From contig JBMNFI010000002.1 of NCBI GenBank assembly GCA_050949225.1, positions 582,498-646,497 on the forward strand: a stretch of DNA of 64,000 bases, read 5' to 3'. A program made the translations under genes and the position numbers. This document shows, one piece after another, positions 52,868 to 64,000 of the stretch (its first letter is position 1; every line of letters begins with the position of its first letter). Origin of the DNA: JBMNFI01 sp050949225 (lineage in GTDB: Bacteria; Bacillota; Dehalobacteriia; UBA4068). The notes under the pieces are model-generated. The model worked only from the letters and a program-made list of their open reading frames with translations. It ran no database searches and had not been told where the DNA came from.

Positions 52868-54433
52868 ATGATGAAAAAGATAACAAAAATAGATGAACTG
52901 CCCCAAATGCAACCATCCAACACTAAACTTAGAGTTGCAGCTTATGCCAGGGTATCAACCGATAGTGATGAACAGCTTGAAAGCCTTAAAGCACAGCGTG
53001 AACACTATGAGCGATATATTAAGTCTAATCCAGAATGGGTGTTTGCTGGTCTTTATTATGACGAAGGGATCTCCGGCACCAAGATGGAGAAACGGACTGA
53101 ACTGCTCCGCATGATACGAGATTGTAAGCAAGGTCGGATTGATTTTATTATCACCAAATCAATCAGCCGCTTTGCTCGTAATACAGTAGATTGCCTAGAG
53201 TTAGTAAGAAAGCTGATTGATATCGGTGTTTACATTTATTTTGAAAAAGAGAATCTAAATACGGGTGATATGGAAAGTGAGCTGATGCTTTCTATCCTTT
53301 CTGGATTTGCTGCAGAAGAGTCTGCATCTATTTCACAAAACTCAACATGGTCCATTCAAAAGAGATTTCAAAACGGCAGTTATGTAGGTACTCCACCCTA
53401 CGGCTACACCAATACAGATGGTGAAATGGTAATCGTCCCAGAAGAAGCAGAAATCATCAAACGTATTTTTGCAGAGTGCCTTTCAGGGAAAGGTGGAGGT
53501 ACTATAGCAAGAGGTTTGAACAAAGACAAAATCCCTGCAAGAAGAGGTAATCACTGGAGTGCAGGCACGGTGATAGACATGCTCCGAAACGAAAAATACA
53601 TGGGAGATGTTTTGTTACAAAAGACCTACACTGATAGTAACTACAACCGCCATTCGAATACAGGCGAAAAAGACCAGTACTATTACATGGACAATCATGA
53701 ACCTATTATAAGTAGAGAAGACTTTGCTAAGGCACAAGATCTCATTGATGAAAGAGCCAAGATGAAGTGTAAGGGCGTGAAAAAGAACGTTTATCTTAAT
53801 CGATATGCTTTAAGTGGCAAGATTGTCTGTGGAGAGTGTGGTCGCAATTTTAGGAGAAAGACAAACTACTCAGCTGGTAGGAGTTACATTGCTTGGAGTT
53901 GCATCGGTCATATCGAAGACAAAGAGAGTTGCTCCATGTTGTTCTTGCGAGATGGGGAAATCAAAGCCACATTTACAACCATGATGAATAAACTTGCTTT
54001 CAGTAACAAGCTAATCCTTGAGCCACTTTTCAAATCAATTAACCAAATCGATGAAGAAAGCGACCGTGAAAGAATGGATGCTATTGATAAGCGAATGGAA
54101 CAACTCATGGAAGAACGCAACACCCTTATTACACTGATGGCCAAAGGTTTCCTTGAGCCTGCTCTATTTAATCAGGAACGAAATGTTTTGGATAGTGAGA
54201 TGAAAAATCTTTCAACCGAAAAAACAAACCTTGTATCAAATTCCGCGAGTGGGGTTTGGCGAGCAAACGAGATAAAGGACCTCATTAATTATGTGTCAGC
54301 AGATAATTTTAATGGTGACTACACGGAAGAATTATTTGAAGAATTTGTAGTGAACATCATTGTAAATTCCAGGGATGAGCTGACATTCAATTTGAAATGC
54401 GGTCTTTCCCTGAAAGAAAAGGTGGTGAGATAA
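52868..54433 (+). CDS. Large serine recombinase 1
   Basis: The 521-residue protein has the resolvase catalytic domain (RVAAYARVSTDSDEQLESL, nucleophile S30; [12 protein letters not shown]). A recombinase domain (GTPPYGYTNTDGEMVIVPEEA) follows, then a zinc-ribbon (IVCGECGRNFRRK) and a C-terminal coiled coil (~400-460). It is of the size of phage and ICE integrases such as TndX-type proteins. It is followed without gap by two more recombinase genes, suggesting that they act together in integration and excision. Confidence 0.95.
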   Translation: MMKKITKIDELPQMQPSNTKLRVAAYARVSTDSDEQLESLKAQREHYERYIKSNPEWVFAGLYYDEGISGTKMEKRTELLRMIRDCKQGRIDFIITKSISRFARNTVDCLELVRKLIDIGVYIYFEKENLNTGDMESELMLSILSGFAAEESASISQNSTWSIQKRFQNGSYVGTPPYGYTNTDGEMVIVPEEAEIIKRIFAECLSGKGGGTIARGLNKDKIPARRGNHWSAGTVIDMLRNEKYMGDVLLQKTYTDSNYNRHSNTGEKDQYYYMDNHEPIISREDFAKAQDLIDERAKMKCKGVKKNVYLNRYALSGKIVCGECGRNFRRKTNYSAGRSYIAWSCIGHIEDKESCSMLFLRDGEIKATFTTMMNKLAFSNKLILEPLFKSINQIDEESDRERMDAIDKRMEQLMEERNTLITLMAKGFLEPALFNQERNVLDSEMKNLSTEKTNLVSNSASGVWRANEIKDLINYVSADNFNGDYTEELFEEFVVNIIVNSRDELTFNLKCGLSLKEKVVR

Positions 54434-54850
54434 ATGGCATATATTCCATATGGATACAAAATTCAAGACGGAGTGGTTATTGTCGATGAAAAGGCAGCAG
54501 GTCAAGTAAAGGTATTCTTTAAGAAATACATATCAGGACTATCCCTTACAGTGGCTGGCGAACAGGCAGGTATTGATAAGACACACTCTGTGATGGGACG
54601 CATTTTGAAAAACGTCAACTACCTTGGAAATGATACGTATCCAGCGATCATTGATAAAGAGATATTTGATAAAGCTGAAGAAGTTAGAGATAAGCGTGCA
54701 AAGGATTTAGGACGAGTGGTAGAGCTTGCCGCTTTCACCTCTCCCCCTCCCAAAGAACGATTTAAAATGAGAAAGGCAGATAATAAAATGCCAGTGGATC
54801 CTTTTGAACGAGCAGAATACTTATATAGTCTGATAGAAAGCGAGGAATAA
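54434..54850 (+). CDS. Serine recombinase 2, short, lacking the catalytic domain
   Basis: The 138-residue protein starts [21 protein letters not shown], i.e. at the recombinase (DNA-binding) domain of large serine recombinases. It has no resolvase catalytic domain, zinc ribbon or coiled coil. [31 protein letters not shown] is a typical recombinase-domain end. It is packed 1 nt after recombinase 1 and 1 nt before recombinase 3. It may be an accessory DNA-binding subunit or a remnant. Confidence 0.85.
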   Translation: MAYIPYGYKIQDGVVIVDEKAAGQVKVFFKKYISGLSLTVAGEQAGIDKTHSVMGRILKNVNYLGNDTYPAIIDKEIFDKAEEVRDKRAKDLGRVVELAAFTSPPPKERFKMRKADNKMPVDPFERAEYLYSLIESEE

Positions 54851-54851
54851 A

Positions 54852-56414
54852 GTGACAGAGAAAAATATAATGGTTATTCCTGCTCGTAAAAGGGTAGGAA
54901 GTACAGCCGCAAAAGAAAAGATAAAGAAACTTCGTGTTGCTGCCTATTGCCGTGTTTCTACAGAAACGGAAGAACAAAATTCTAGTTATGAGGTTCAGGT
55001 CGCACACTATACAGAGTTTATAAAGAAGAATACTGAGTGGGAGTTTGCTGGCATCTTTGCAGATGATGGTATCTCCGGTACGAACACTAAAAAGCGTGAC
55101 GAATTTAATCGTATGATTGCAGAGTGTATGGATGGTAACATCGACATGGTTATTACTAAATCCATCAGCAGATTTGCACGTAACACCCTAGACTGCCTTC
55201 AATATATTAGACAGCTCAAGGATAAGAACATATCCGTCTATTTTGAAAAAGAGAATATCAACACCATGGATGCCAAAGGTGAGGTTTTGCTGACTATTAT
55301 GGCATCTTTGGCACAACAGGAAAGCCAGAGCCTTTCACAAAACGTTAAGCTTGGGCTACAGTACCGATACCAACAAGGAAAGGTGCAGGTCAACCATAAG
55401 CGATTTATGGGCTACACCAAAGATGAAGATGGAAATTTAATCATTGTCCCCGAAGAAGCTGAGATTATCAAACGCATCTACCGAGAATACCTTGAAGGTC
55501 AGAGTCTAGTGGGCATTGGTCGAGGCCTTGAAAAGGATGGTATTTTTACAGCAGCGGGAAAACCAAGATGGAGACCAGAAACCATAAAGAAGATTCTTCT
55601 AAACGAGAAATACATCGGCGATGCCCTGTTGCAGAAGACTTTCACAGTGGATTTTCTTACAAAGAAACGAGTCAAGAATGAAGGTCATGTCCCGCAGTAT
55701 TATGTTGAAAATAGCCATGAGGCGATCATACCAAAGGAACTTTTTTTACAGACTCAGGAAGAGCTTCATCGCAGAAGTAATATTTACACAGGTGCAGACA
55801 AGAATAAAAGAATTTATAGTAGTAAATACGCTTTGAGTACCATAACCTTCTGTGGAGATTGTGGTGACATATACAGACGGGTCTATTGGAATATTCACGG
55901 TAGAAAAGAATTTGTTTGGCGATGCGTTACAAGAATTGAGCAAGGCCCTGAGGTGTGTAAGAACCGAACGGTAAAAGAAGCTGAATTATATGATGCAGTA
56001 ATGACTGCCATTAACAGATTGCTTGCCGGTGGGGACAACATGATAAGAATACTGGAAGAGAATATACATGCGATAATCGGTGATACCACGGAATATAAGA
56101 TTTCAGAGATTAACACCATGCTTGAAGAAAAGCAGAAGGAACTAATCAGCCTTGCTAATAAGGGAAAAGATTTTGAATCCCTTGCAGATGAGATTGAAGA
56201 GTTACGTGAAAAGCGTCAGACCCTTCTTGTGGAAGATGCATCCTTAAGTGGTGAGAATGAGCGGATCAACGAACTGATAGAATTTATCCGTACCAACAAA
56301 TATCGGACTTTACTATATGATGATACCCTTGTAAGGAAGATCATCCAAAATGTTACGGTGTATGATGACCACTTTGTAGTATGCTTTAAATCAGGCATTG
56401 AAATTGGAGTATGA
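54852..56414 (+). CDS. Large serine recombinase 3
   Basis: GTG 54852 gives 520 residues. The catalytic domain has [20 protein letters not shown] with nucleophile S36 and [19 protein letters not shown]. It also has a recombinase domain, a zinc ribbon ([12 protein letters not shown]) and a coiled coil at ~410-465. It is paralogous to recombinase 1 (about the same layout). Consecutive serine recombinases of this kind are known from some streptococcal and clostridial ICEs and prophages. The resistance genes begin right after it. Confidence 0.95.
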   Translation: MTEKNIMVIPARKRVGSTAAKEKIKKLRVAAYCRVSTETEEQNSSYEVQVAHYTEFIKKNTEWEFAGIFADDGISGTNTKKRDEFNRMIAECMDGNIDMVITKSISRFARNTLDCLQYIRQLKDKNISVYFEKENINTMDAKGEVLLTIMASLAQQESQSLSQNVKLGLQYRYQQGKVQVNHKRFMGYTKDEDGNLIIVPEEAEIIKRIYREYLEGQSLVGIGRGLEKDGIFTAAGKPRWRPETIKKILLNEKYIGDALLQKTFTVDFLTKKRVKNEGHVPQYYVENSHEAIIPKELFLQTQEELHRRSNIYTGADKNKRIYSSKYALSTITFCGDCGDIYRRVYWNIHGRKEFVWRCVTRIEQGPEVCKNRTVKEAELYDAVMTAINRLLAGGDNMIRILEENIHAIIGDTTEYKISEINTMLEEKQKELISLANKGKDFESLADEIEELREKRQTLLVEDASLSGENERINELIEFIRTNKYRTLLYDDTLVRKIIQNVTVYDDHFVVCFKSGIEIGV

Positions 56415-56453
56415 GACGCATTCCACAGTTTTGTTTATAATTGTATTCTTGTA

Positions 56454-56482
56454 TTGAACATATCATCTTTTTGTGTTAAAAT
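56454..56482 (+). promoter_or_regulatory. Promoter of the mef/msr(D) leader
   Basis: TTGAAC (56454-56459) and TAAAAT (56477-56482) with 17-bp spacing precede the leader peptide by about 40 nt. It lies 39 nt after the last recombinase gene. This is the place of the promoter in macrolide efflux elements. Confidence 0.7.
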
Positions 56483-56522
56483 ATACGATGATACAAATAA
56501 GAATTTAGGAGGAACCGAAACT

Positions 56523-56549
56523 ATGACAGCCTCAATGCGTTTAAGATAA
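56523..56549 (+). CDS. Macrolide-sensing leader peptide MTASMRLR
   Basis: ATG ACA GCC ... TAA encodes MTASMRLR, the leader peptide reported upstream of mef/msr(D) that controls transcriptional attenuation by macrolides. AGGAGG lies 10 nt upstream. Ribosome stalling would prevent the hairpin at 56559-56597. The identity rests on my memory of the published peptide; the sequence itself is plainly visible. Confidence 0.85.
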   Translation: MTASMRLR

Positions 56550-56558
56550 GCGGGCAAT

Positions 56559-56597
56559 AAAAAAAGCAGAATCTATCCCCGATGATAGGCTTTTTTG
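56559..56597 (+). terminator. Attenuator hairpin downstream of MTASMRLR
   Basis: AAAAAAGC ... CTATC-cccgat-GATAG ... GCTTTTTT forms a stem followed by the T run. It begins about 10 nt after the leader stop, as expected for a macrolide-responsive attenuator. Confidence 0.75.
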
Positions 56598-56599
56598 TT

Positions 56600-56712
56600 G
56601 TGCTTATTTATACGATATTGAGCATTCATTAGTTACGGTTAGGATATAGGTTATTTAACTATACCTTTATTTAACTATGTCGTTAATATGAATGTTTCCA
56701 AATTGTATGTAT
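56600..56712. other. Place where mef is expected; no mef gene
   Basis: In mef/msr(D) elements the mef efflux gene lies between the first leader and the msr(D) leader. Here only ~110 nt of AT-rich non-coding DNA remain, with no recognisable fragment of a major-facilitator gene. The flanking regulatory parts on both sides are kept. Confidence 0.6.
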
Positions 56713-56754
56713 GCAGACCAAAAGCCACATTGTGGATTTTGGCCTGCATTTTTT
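56713..56754 (+). terminator. Long hairpin terminator before msr(D) leader
   Basis: GCAGaCCAAAAgCCACA pairs with TGTGGaTTTTGGcCTGC and is followed by a T-rich run. It probably corresponds to the region between mef and msr(D) in the parental element. Confidence 0.75.
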
Positions 56755-56797
56755 ATTACCTAGATTTAAAAACAAAATTCATAGGAGGGACATTTTT

Positions 56798-56818
56798 ATG
56801 TATTATATTTTCATGTAA
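56798..56818 (+). CDS. msr(D) leader peptide MYYIFM (MsrDL-like)
   Basis: ATG TAT TAT ATT TTC ATG TAA encodes MYYIFM, with AGGAGGG at 56783-56789. The reported leader MsrDL is MYLIFM, which binds macrolide-stalled ribosomes, so this differs at residue 3 (Leu to Tyr). It is followed by alternative hairpins (CCTGC-taaat-cGCAGG and CGCAGGG-ttt-CCCTGCG, 56824-56851) that share the middle arm. Confidence 0.8.
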   Translation: MYYIFM

Positions 56819-56823
56819 TTCTT

Positions 56824-56851
56824 CCTGCTAAATCGCAGGGTTTTCCCTGCG
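56824..56851 (+). promoter_or_regulatory. Mutually exclusive hairpins of the msr(D) leader
   Basis: CCTGC (56824-56828) can pair with GCAGG (56835-56839), or CGCAGGG (56834-56840) can pair with CCCTGCG (56845-56851). A ribosome stalled on MYYIFM would cover the first arm and change the pairing. No long T run follows the second hairpin. Confidence 0.6.
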
Positions 56852-56895
56852 TACAAGCAAATGAAAGCATGCGATTATAGACAGGAGGAAATAAA

Positions 56896-59646
<2,751 letters not shown>

Positions 59647-59720
59647 TTATATAATATATGAAAAGCTATTATAAAAGACATTAGTATTAAATAGTTTAAA
59701 AAAATGAAAAATAATAAAGG

Positions 59721-59727
59721 AACATTT
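59721..59727 (+). repeat. Direct repeat AACATTT, right copy
   Basis: Second copy at the right edge of insertion 1, immediately before the continuation of msr(D) at 59728. Confidence 0.75.
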
Positions 59728-60134
59728 GGGGATAAGGTACTGTTTGAAAATGCATCTTTTCAAATTCCACTAGGAGCAAAAGTAGCGCTAACTGGAGGTA
59801 ATGGAACAGGAAAAACAACCTTAATCCAAATGATCTTAAATCATGAAGATGGAATTACTATTTCACCTAAGGCGAAAATAGGTTACTTTGCACAGAATGG
59901 TTACAAGTACAACAGTAATCAGAATGTCATGGAGTTTATGCAGGAGGATTGTGATTACAATGTTTCAGAAATTCGTTCAGTGCTAGCATCAATGGGACTT
60001 AAACAAAACGATATAGGGAAAAGCTTAGCTGTTTTAAGTGGTGGAGAAATTATTAAATTGTTGCTGGCTAAAATGCTTATGGGTAGATATAACATCCTAC
60101 TAATGGATGAACCGAGCAACTTCCTTGACATACC
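59728..60134 (+). pseudogene. msr(D): msr(D) middle fragment
   Basis: The frame continues [21 protein letters not shown]... with the second Walker A ([10 protein letters not shown]), signature [15 protein letters not shown] and Walker [14 protein letters not shown]. It then breaks at the IS. It is the second ATPase domain of MsrD. An ATG at 59704 in the preceding insert sequence could start translation of a truncated, non-functional piece ending in IS sequence at 60231. Confidence 0.9.
60128..60134 (+). repeat. Target duplication ACATACC, left copy
   Basis: ACATACC here and at 62769-62775 flank the IS21-family element; removing the IS with one copy rejoins FLDIP to SLEALEI in frame. Confidence 0.85.
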
Positions 60135-60266
60135 TGCTTATTACGCGTCTTTAAGCCCACCTATTCGCAGCGTGGGGTCTTTCAATAGTCAATACGAGTC
60201 CACCTATACGCACTACGAGCCCAGTGAATAGCCACACTGATATCAGCATGGCTATTCTGTATGGGA

Positions 60267-61019
60267 TTACTCGTCAGATGGATTCATTGCGTGGTATTCG
60301 CGCATGTTTAGTTTTCCTGATTCGAACCAAACTGCGTTGTGGACAATGCGATCCATAATGGCATCCGCATGGACGCCGCCACCTAGTCTCTTATGCCAAT
60401 CTACTTTTCTGAATTGTGTACAATAGATGGTAGAGCCAGTGTCATACCGACGTTCAATAATTTCAAAGAGGAATTTCAAGTCTTCTTCTTGTAAGTCCTC
60501 TAGGAGCCACTCATCAATAATTAACAGACCATAGTTCGCAAACTTGGTGATGAGATTGGTAACGCCTCTGGGTTTTAGCGTCGCTTCATCTCGCTCAATC
60601 AGCAGGTTAGGAAGTCTGATGTAACGAGTCCGAATCTCTTTCTTACAGGCTTCCTTTCCCAAAGCACAGGCCAAGTATGTTTTTCCTGATCCGGTAAAGC
60701 CCTGTAAGATGACATTTCTTTTGTAGCTGATGTAGTTACTGCTAATCAATCCGTTCAAGGCTGGAAGATCTAATTCCCTTCTTTCATCGTAATTGATGGA
60801 TGCAACATTGGCATCTTGTATTCTGAATTGTGACCGTTTAATGAGTCCGTTTACGCGGCTATTGTATTTTTCTTGGTATAGGGCATCTATAGATAACTGG
60901 AAACGTTCATCAAATGAAAGTTCCCTGATCCGCTGATCCATTTCTTGCATCTCTAAACTGTTGACCAGTTCATTTAAGTCCAACTGGCGTAATTTTCTTA
61001 TGGTGTGCTCATCAATCAT
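60267..61019 (-). CDS. istB: IS21-family helper ATPase IstB
   Basis: ATG 61019 (MIDEHTIRKLRQLDLNEL) has GGAGGAAAT upstream and gives 250 residues, the normal length; it overlaps the istA stop by 8 nt. Walker A GFTGSGKTYLACALG and Walker B LLIIDEWLLEDL are present. IstB is an AAA+ protein that helps IstA choose and join the target. Confidence 0.94.
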   Translation of the reverse strand: MIDEHTIRKLRQLDLNELVNSLEMQEMDQRIRELSFDERFQLSIDALYQEKYNSRVNGLIKRSQFRIQDANVASINYDERRELDLPALNGLISSNYISYKRNVILQGFTGSGKTYLACALGKEACKKEIRTRYIRLPNLLIERDEATLKPRGVTNLITKFANYGLLIIDEWLLEDLQEEDLKFLFEIIERRYDTGSTIYCTQFRKVDWHKRLGGGVHADAIMDRIVHNAVWFESGKLNMREYHAMNPSDE

Positions 61020-62571
61020 GTTTATTTCCTCCGTAGTATGCTGCTCCTCTGACATAACCCATCGTTTCTTGATTTGTATCTTTGGCGTCATCTAGGGCAT
61101 TGCTATTGATGGGATTTGTTAGAATCGTATTCAGTTGACGATATCGTGGCGAATGTACTCGCTCTAAAGCGATTTGACAGGCCTTCTCGAGTACCCCATT
61201 CGAGTATTTTTTAGTTAGATTGAGCACAGCTAAGCTGGGTTGATACCCTTGCTCCTTAGGCTCTGCCGATTCGAAGATTCTGCGAATGACTTTGTGTGTG
61301 AATGGACCGATTTTCTCCGCCCAACGCAATAGACGCTCTTCGTTCCATTCAGGTTTGTTAAATTGATCGGGCAGATGCTCGGGAAGCGTCGAGAAAGCAT
61401 ATGTTTTATAACTCGGAAAGCGTATGTGCGAAGCGATGCGCTCATGTTGATGGTAGATTTCAATCAAACGCTCTGTTACCTTTACGTCTACTTTCTTTTT
61501 AACATACCGATAGGGGCATGAGTAATTGTTCTTCTCGAATGTGATGTGGCAATCTAACTTAACAGTGCGTCCATAGACCCAATCTGCAATTTCGTACGGT
61601 ACTGATGGGAGTAAACGCAATTTAGCCTGTTCTGTTTCAGTGAAAATAAGCTGGCGGCTTCCTTCGCGTTTTTGAAATGGTTTTGTGTTATACTCCTCTA
61701 ATTTATCGCGTACGCCTCGTTTCAAATCTTCCATTGTGGTAAATATTTCATTCCTTAACGGAGCGATAACGGCTGTGGCAATCTTGCCAACAGCAGCTTC
61801 AACAGCCGCTTTCTGTTTTGGCTTACGTACTTGGGTAGGCATAATCGCCATGACATAGTGATTCGCAAGCGATTCGTAGCGTTCATTCAAGAGAATGTCA
61901 CCTTCCTTGGGGTGAGCAATAACACCAGTCTTTAAATTGTCGCAAACGAGCCGAATCGTAGTACCACCGAAGAACTCAAACATATTCATGTGGCAGCGTA
62001 GCCAGGTGTCGCTCTTCATGTCGAGTGTTGGTTCTACATAGGTATATTGGCTATATGGGAGCGTTCCTACAAAAAGATACACTGGCAGTACTTCTCCAGT
62101 ATCTGTATCCAATAAGCTCATTGTAGATCCACTCCAGTCGACTTGAGTCGATACGCCAGGCTTGTGTTTCAGGTGATTGGTTAGACGGTATTGGTCAATG
62201 TAGCGCTGATAGTCTTGACAAAACTTCGTGTAGCCAACTGCAATGCCGCCTGTCTGTTTACAATGGTCGATGTACTCCTGCCATAGCAACTTCAAAGTGA
62301 CACCAGTACCTTGCAGATCCTTTTGGATCTTCTCGTAATCGGGCTGTGTATACAAGTCCTCTGATTGATGCCGTTCAGGGAATATCCTCCGATACACCTC
62401 TTGATCCGTTAACGCTGCAACGTCTGTGTAGGATAGATTGAGCTCATCTGCTCGTCTAAACACGTCGCTCACTGAGCTACGTCCTACCTTCTGTGTCTGC
62501 GCAATGGCATTACGAGACAATCCTTGTTCCCGATACTGCAACACCAGTTTCACAGGAATTTTCTTGGCCAT
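61012..62571 (-). CDS. istA: IS21-family transposase IstA
   Basis: The 519-residue protein has an N-terminal helix-turn-helix (QYREQGLSRNAIAQTQKVGRS). The DDE core has TQVDWSGS (first Asp), LVCDNLKTGV (second Asp) and KAAVEAAVG (Glu), followed by the IstA C-terminal region (YSCPYRYVKKKVDVKV). It is full length, so the IS may still be active. Confidence 0.95.
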   Translation of the reverse strand: MAKKIPVKLVLQYREQGLSRNAIAQTQKVGRSSVSDVFRRADELNLSYTDVAALTDQEVYRRIFPERHQSEDLYTQPDYEKIQKDLQGTGVTLKLLWQEYIDHCKQTGGIAVGYTKFCQDYQRYIDQYRLTNHLKHKPGVSTQVDWSGSTMSLLDTDTGEVLPVYLFVGTLPYSQYTYVEPTLDMKSDTWLRCHMNMFEFFGGTTIRLVCDNLKTGVIAHPKEGDILLNERYESLANHYVMAIMPTQVRKPKQKAAVEAAVGKIATAVIAPLRNEIFTTMEDLKRGVRDKLEEYNTKPFQKREGSRQLIFTETEQAKLRLLPSVPYEIADWVYGRTVKLDCHITFEKNNYSCPYRYVKKKVDVKVTERLIEIYHQHERIASHIRFPSYKTYAFSTLPEHLPDQFNKPEWNEERLLRWAEKIGPFTHKVIRRIFESAEPKEQGYQPSLAVLNLTKKYSNGVLEKACQIALERVHSPRYRQLNTILTNPINSNALDDAKDTNQETMGYVRGAAYYGGNKHD

Positions 62572-62768
62572 AAAATAGCCTCCTTCAAATTATTCAGAAG
62601 TGTCTTCACTTCTCAATAAACTATACCGAAGGGAGCTAATAGAGCGGACTCATGGTGCGAACCGCTTGTCTTACTGTGCGTATTGGACTGCTTTATACTA
62701 GTGGACTCTATTCGTGAATTGCTGGACTCCTATTGGATATTGGTGGACTCGGGAGCGCGAAATAATCA

Positions 62769-62775
62769 ACATACC
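62769..62775 (+). repeat. Target duplication ACATACC, right copy
   Basis: Right copy of the 7-bp repeat; msr(D) continues at 62776 with AGC TTA GAG. Confidence 0.85.
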
Positions 62776-62914
62776 AAGCTTAGAGGCTTTGGAAATACTA
62801 ATGAAGGAGTATGCCGGAACTATAGTGTTTATCACCCATGACAAACGCTTACTCGAAAATGTGACTGATGTAATTTATGAAATTAGTGATAAGAGCTTAA
62901 AGCAGATTCGATAA
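62776..62914 (+). pseudogene. msr(D): msr(D) 3' fragment
   Basis: [29 protein letters not shown] ... SDKSLKQIR and TAA. With the two upstream pieces this gives 306+182 codons, i.e. a 487-residue protein and stop, the length of MsrD. The final ~6 residues differ from the MsrD I know (KKINLKH), so the end may be recombined. Confidence 0.9.
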
Positions 62915-63761
<847 letters not shown>

Positions 63762-63800
63762 AAACAATAAATCACTTGTAACTGTAAATGTTTAATTATA

Positions 63801-63838
63801 GGTAGGATAGCATAGGTTAAGTGCTATTCTGCCTTTTT
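63801..63838 (+). terminator. Terminator of erm(G)
   Basis: GGTAGGATAGCA (63801-63812) pairs with TGCTATTCTGCC (63821-63832) over 12 bp including G-U pairs, followed by five to six T. Confidence 0.85.
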
Positions 63839-63866
63839 AAAGTAAGGTATACGTTCTAGAGAGAGA

Positions 63867-63950
63867 CTGGATATGTTCCTGTCTACCGATAGCCCCAAAA
63901 ACGCAGTAGATATGTTTCCACAAACAATGGTCAAGCTTGGATATGTTCCC
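63867..63950. repeat. Three GATATGTT-type repeats, possible IS end
   Basis: CTGGATATGTTCC (63867-63879), GTAGATATGTTTCC (63906-63919) and CTTGGATATGTTCCC (63936-63950) are about 30-40 nt apart. Multiple short repeats are typical of IS21-family ends, so another IS may begin here and continue outside the window. There is no gene in the last 240 nt. Confidence 0.4.
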
Positions 63951-64000
63951 CCAAATGACCCTTGATATAAACAGGGCTTGGGACAATGAATTTGATAGCT

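Larger units (their letters stand above)
18116..56414 (+). mobile_element. Prophage with complete virion and integration genes
   Basis: All genes from the sigma-like regulator to the third recombinase lie on the plus strand. Replication, packaging, head, tail, lysis and integration modules are all present. The left limit is uncertain, as no attachment site was found. No CI-type repressor or excisionase was recognised. The resistance region directly follows the recombinases and may be cargo at the phage end. Frameshifts in vapE and the helicase may make it defective. Confidence 0.8.
60135..62768 (-). mobile_element. IS21-family insertion sequence
   Basis: The 2,634-bp element begins TGCTTATTACGCG and ends in the imperfect complement of TGATTATTTCGCG, with TG...CA tips as in IS21 elements. 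The right end carries several copies of TGGACTC (GCGGACTC, GTGGACTC, CTGGACTC, GTGGACTC) and the left end their inverses (GAGTCCACC, GAGCCC), the multiple terminal repeats of this family. It encodes istA and istB on the minus strand. A 7-bp duplication (ACATACC) flanks it. Confidence 0.92.

Noticed and set aside
62714..62775. Gene beginning in the IS end (62714-62914)
   Set aside because: Only the part from 62776 is homologous to MsrD; the first codons are IS terminal sequence.

Overview
The window is a low-G+C Gram-positive (Bacillota) accessory region made almost wholly of mobile DNA. No housekeeping gene, tRNA or rRNA was recognised, so the genus cannot be fixed. The gene families (P27-type terminase, DUF2800/DUF2815/PolA replication genes, large serine recombinases, erm(G), msr(D), aac(6')-aph(2''), an IS21-family element) fit streptococci, enterococci, clostridia or relatives.

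Layout. (1) Bases 1-7967, minus strand: tail half of a siphovirus prophage, visibly richer in G+C than the rest, cut off at both sides (the tail protein runs off the window and the head-tail connector keeps only its last ~40 codons). (2) 8214-17863, plus strand: a type I restriction-modification island. A Phd/YefM-like antitoxin with its own promoter and operator-like dyad precedes hsdM, hsdS and hsdR, then two zinc-metallopeptidase genes (YgjP/DUF45-like and ImmA/IrrE-like), and a terminator closes the unit. (3) 18116-52809, plus strand: a second siphovirus prophage with a sigma-like regulator, antirepressor, VapE primase/helicase, VRR-NUC and SNF2 helicase, then HNH, terminases, SAM synthetase, DNA methylase, portal, ClpP-type protease, capsid, connectors, tail, GH18 tail protein, holin and GH25 lysozyme. 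A DUF2800-DUF2815-PolA block follows the lysis genes. Its tail module is homologous, gene for gene, to region 1. (4) 52868-56414: three consecutive serine-recombinase genes. (5) 56415-63841: a resistance region consisting of a mef/msr(D) leader and attenuator without mef, an msr(D) gene interrupted twice, full-length aac(6')-Ie-aph(2'')-Ia, an IS21-family element and erm(G). (6) 63842-64000: repeats that may be the end of another insertion sequence.

Main points. Removing two insertions, each flanked by a 7-bp direct repeat, restores an msr(D) frame of exactly 487 codons; the first insertion fuses the first 306 residues of MsrD in frame to a GNAT acetyltransferase. Three same-strand copies of an ungapped 42-nt element with core GGCTACTAGGTAG sit at module borders and can form hairpins that cover or compete with ribosome binding sites. 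The start of the sigma-like gene is buried in a 12-bp hairpin spanned by a small TTG-initiated ORF, suggesting translational coupling. Both tail modules keep an A-AAA-AAC programmed -1 frameshift. vapE and the SNF2 helicase carry three single-base insertions, which are either real inactivation or sequencing errors.
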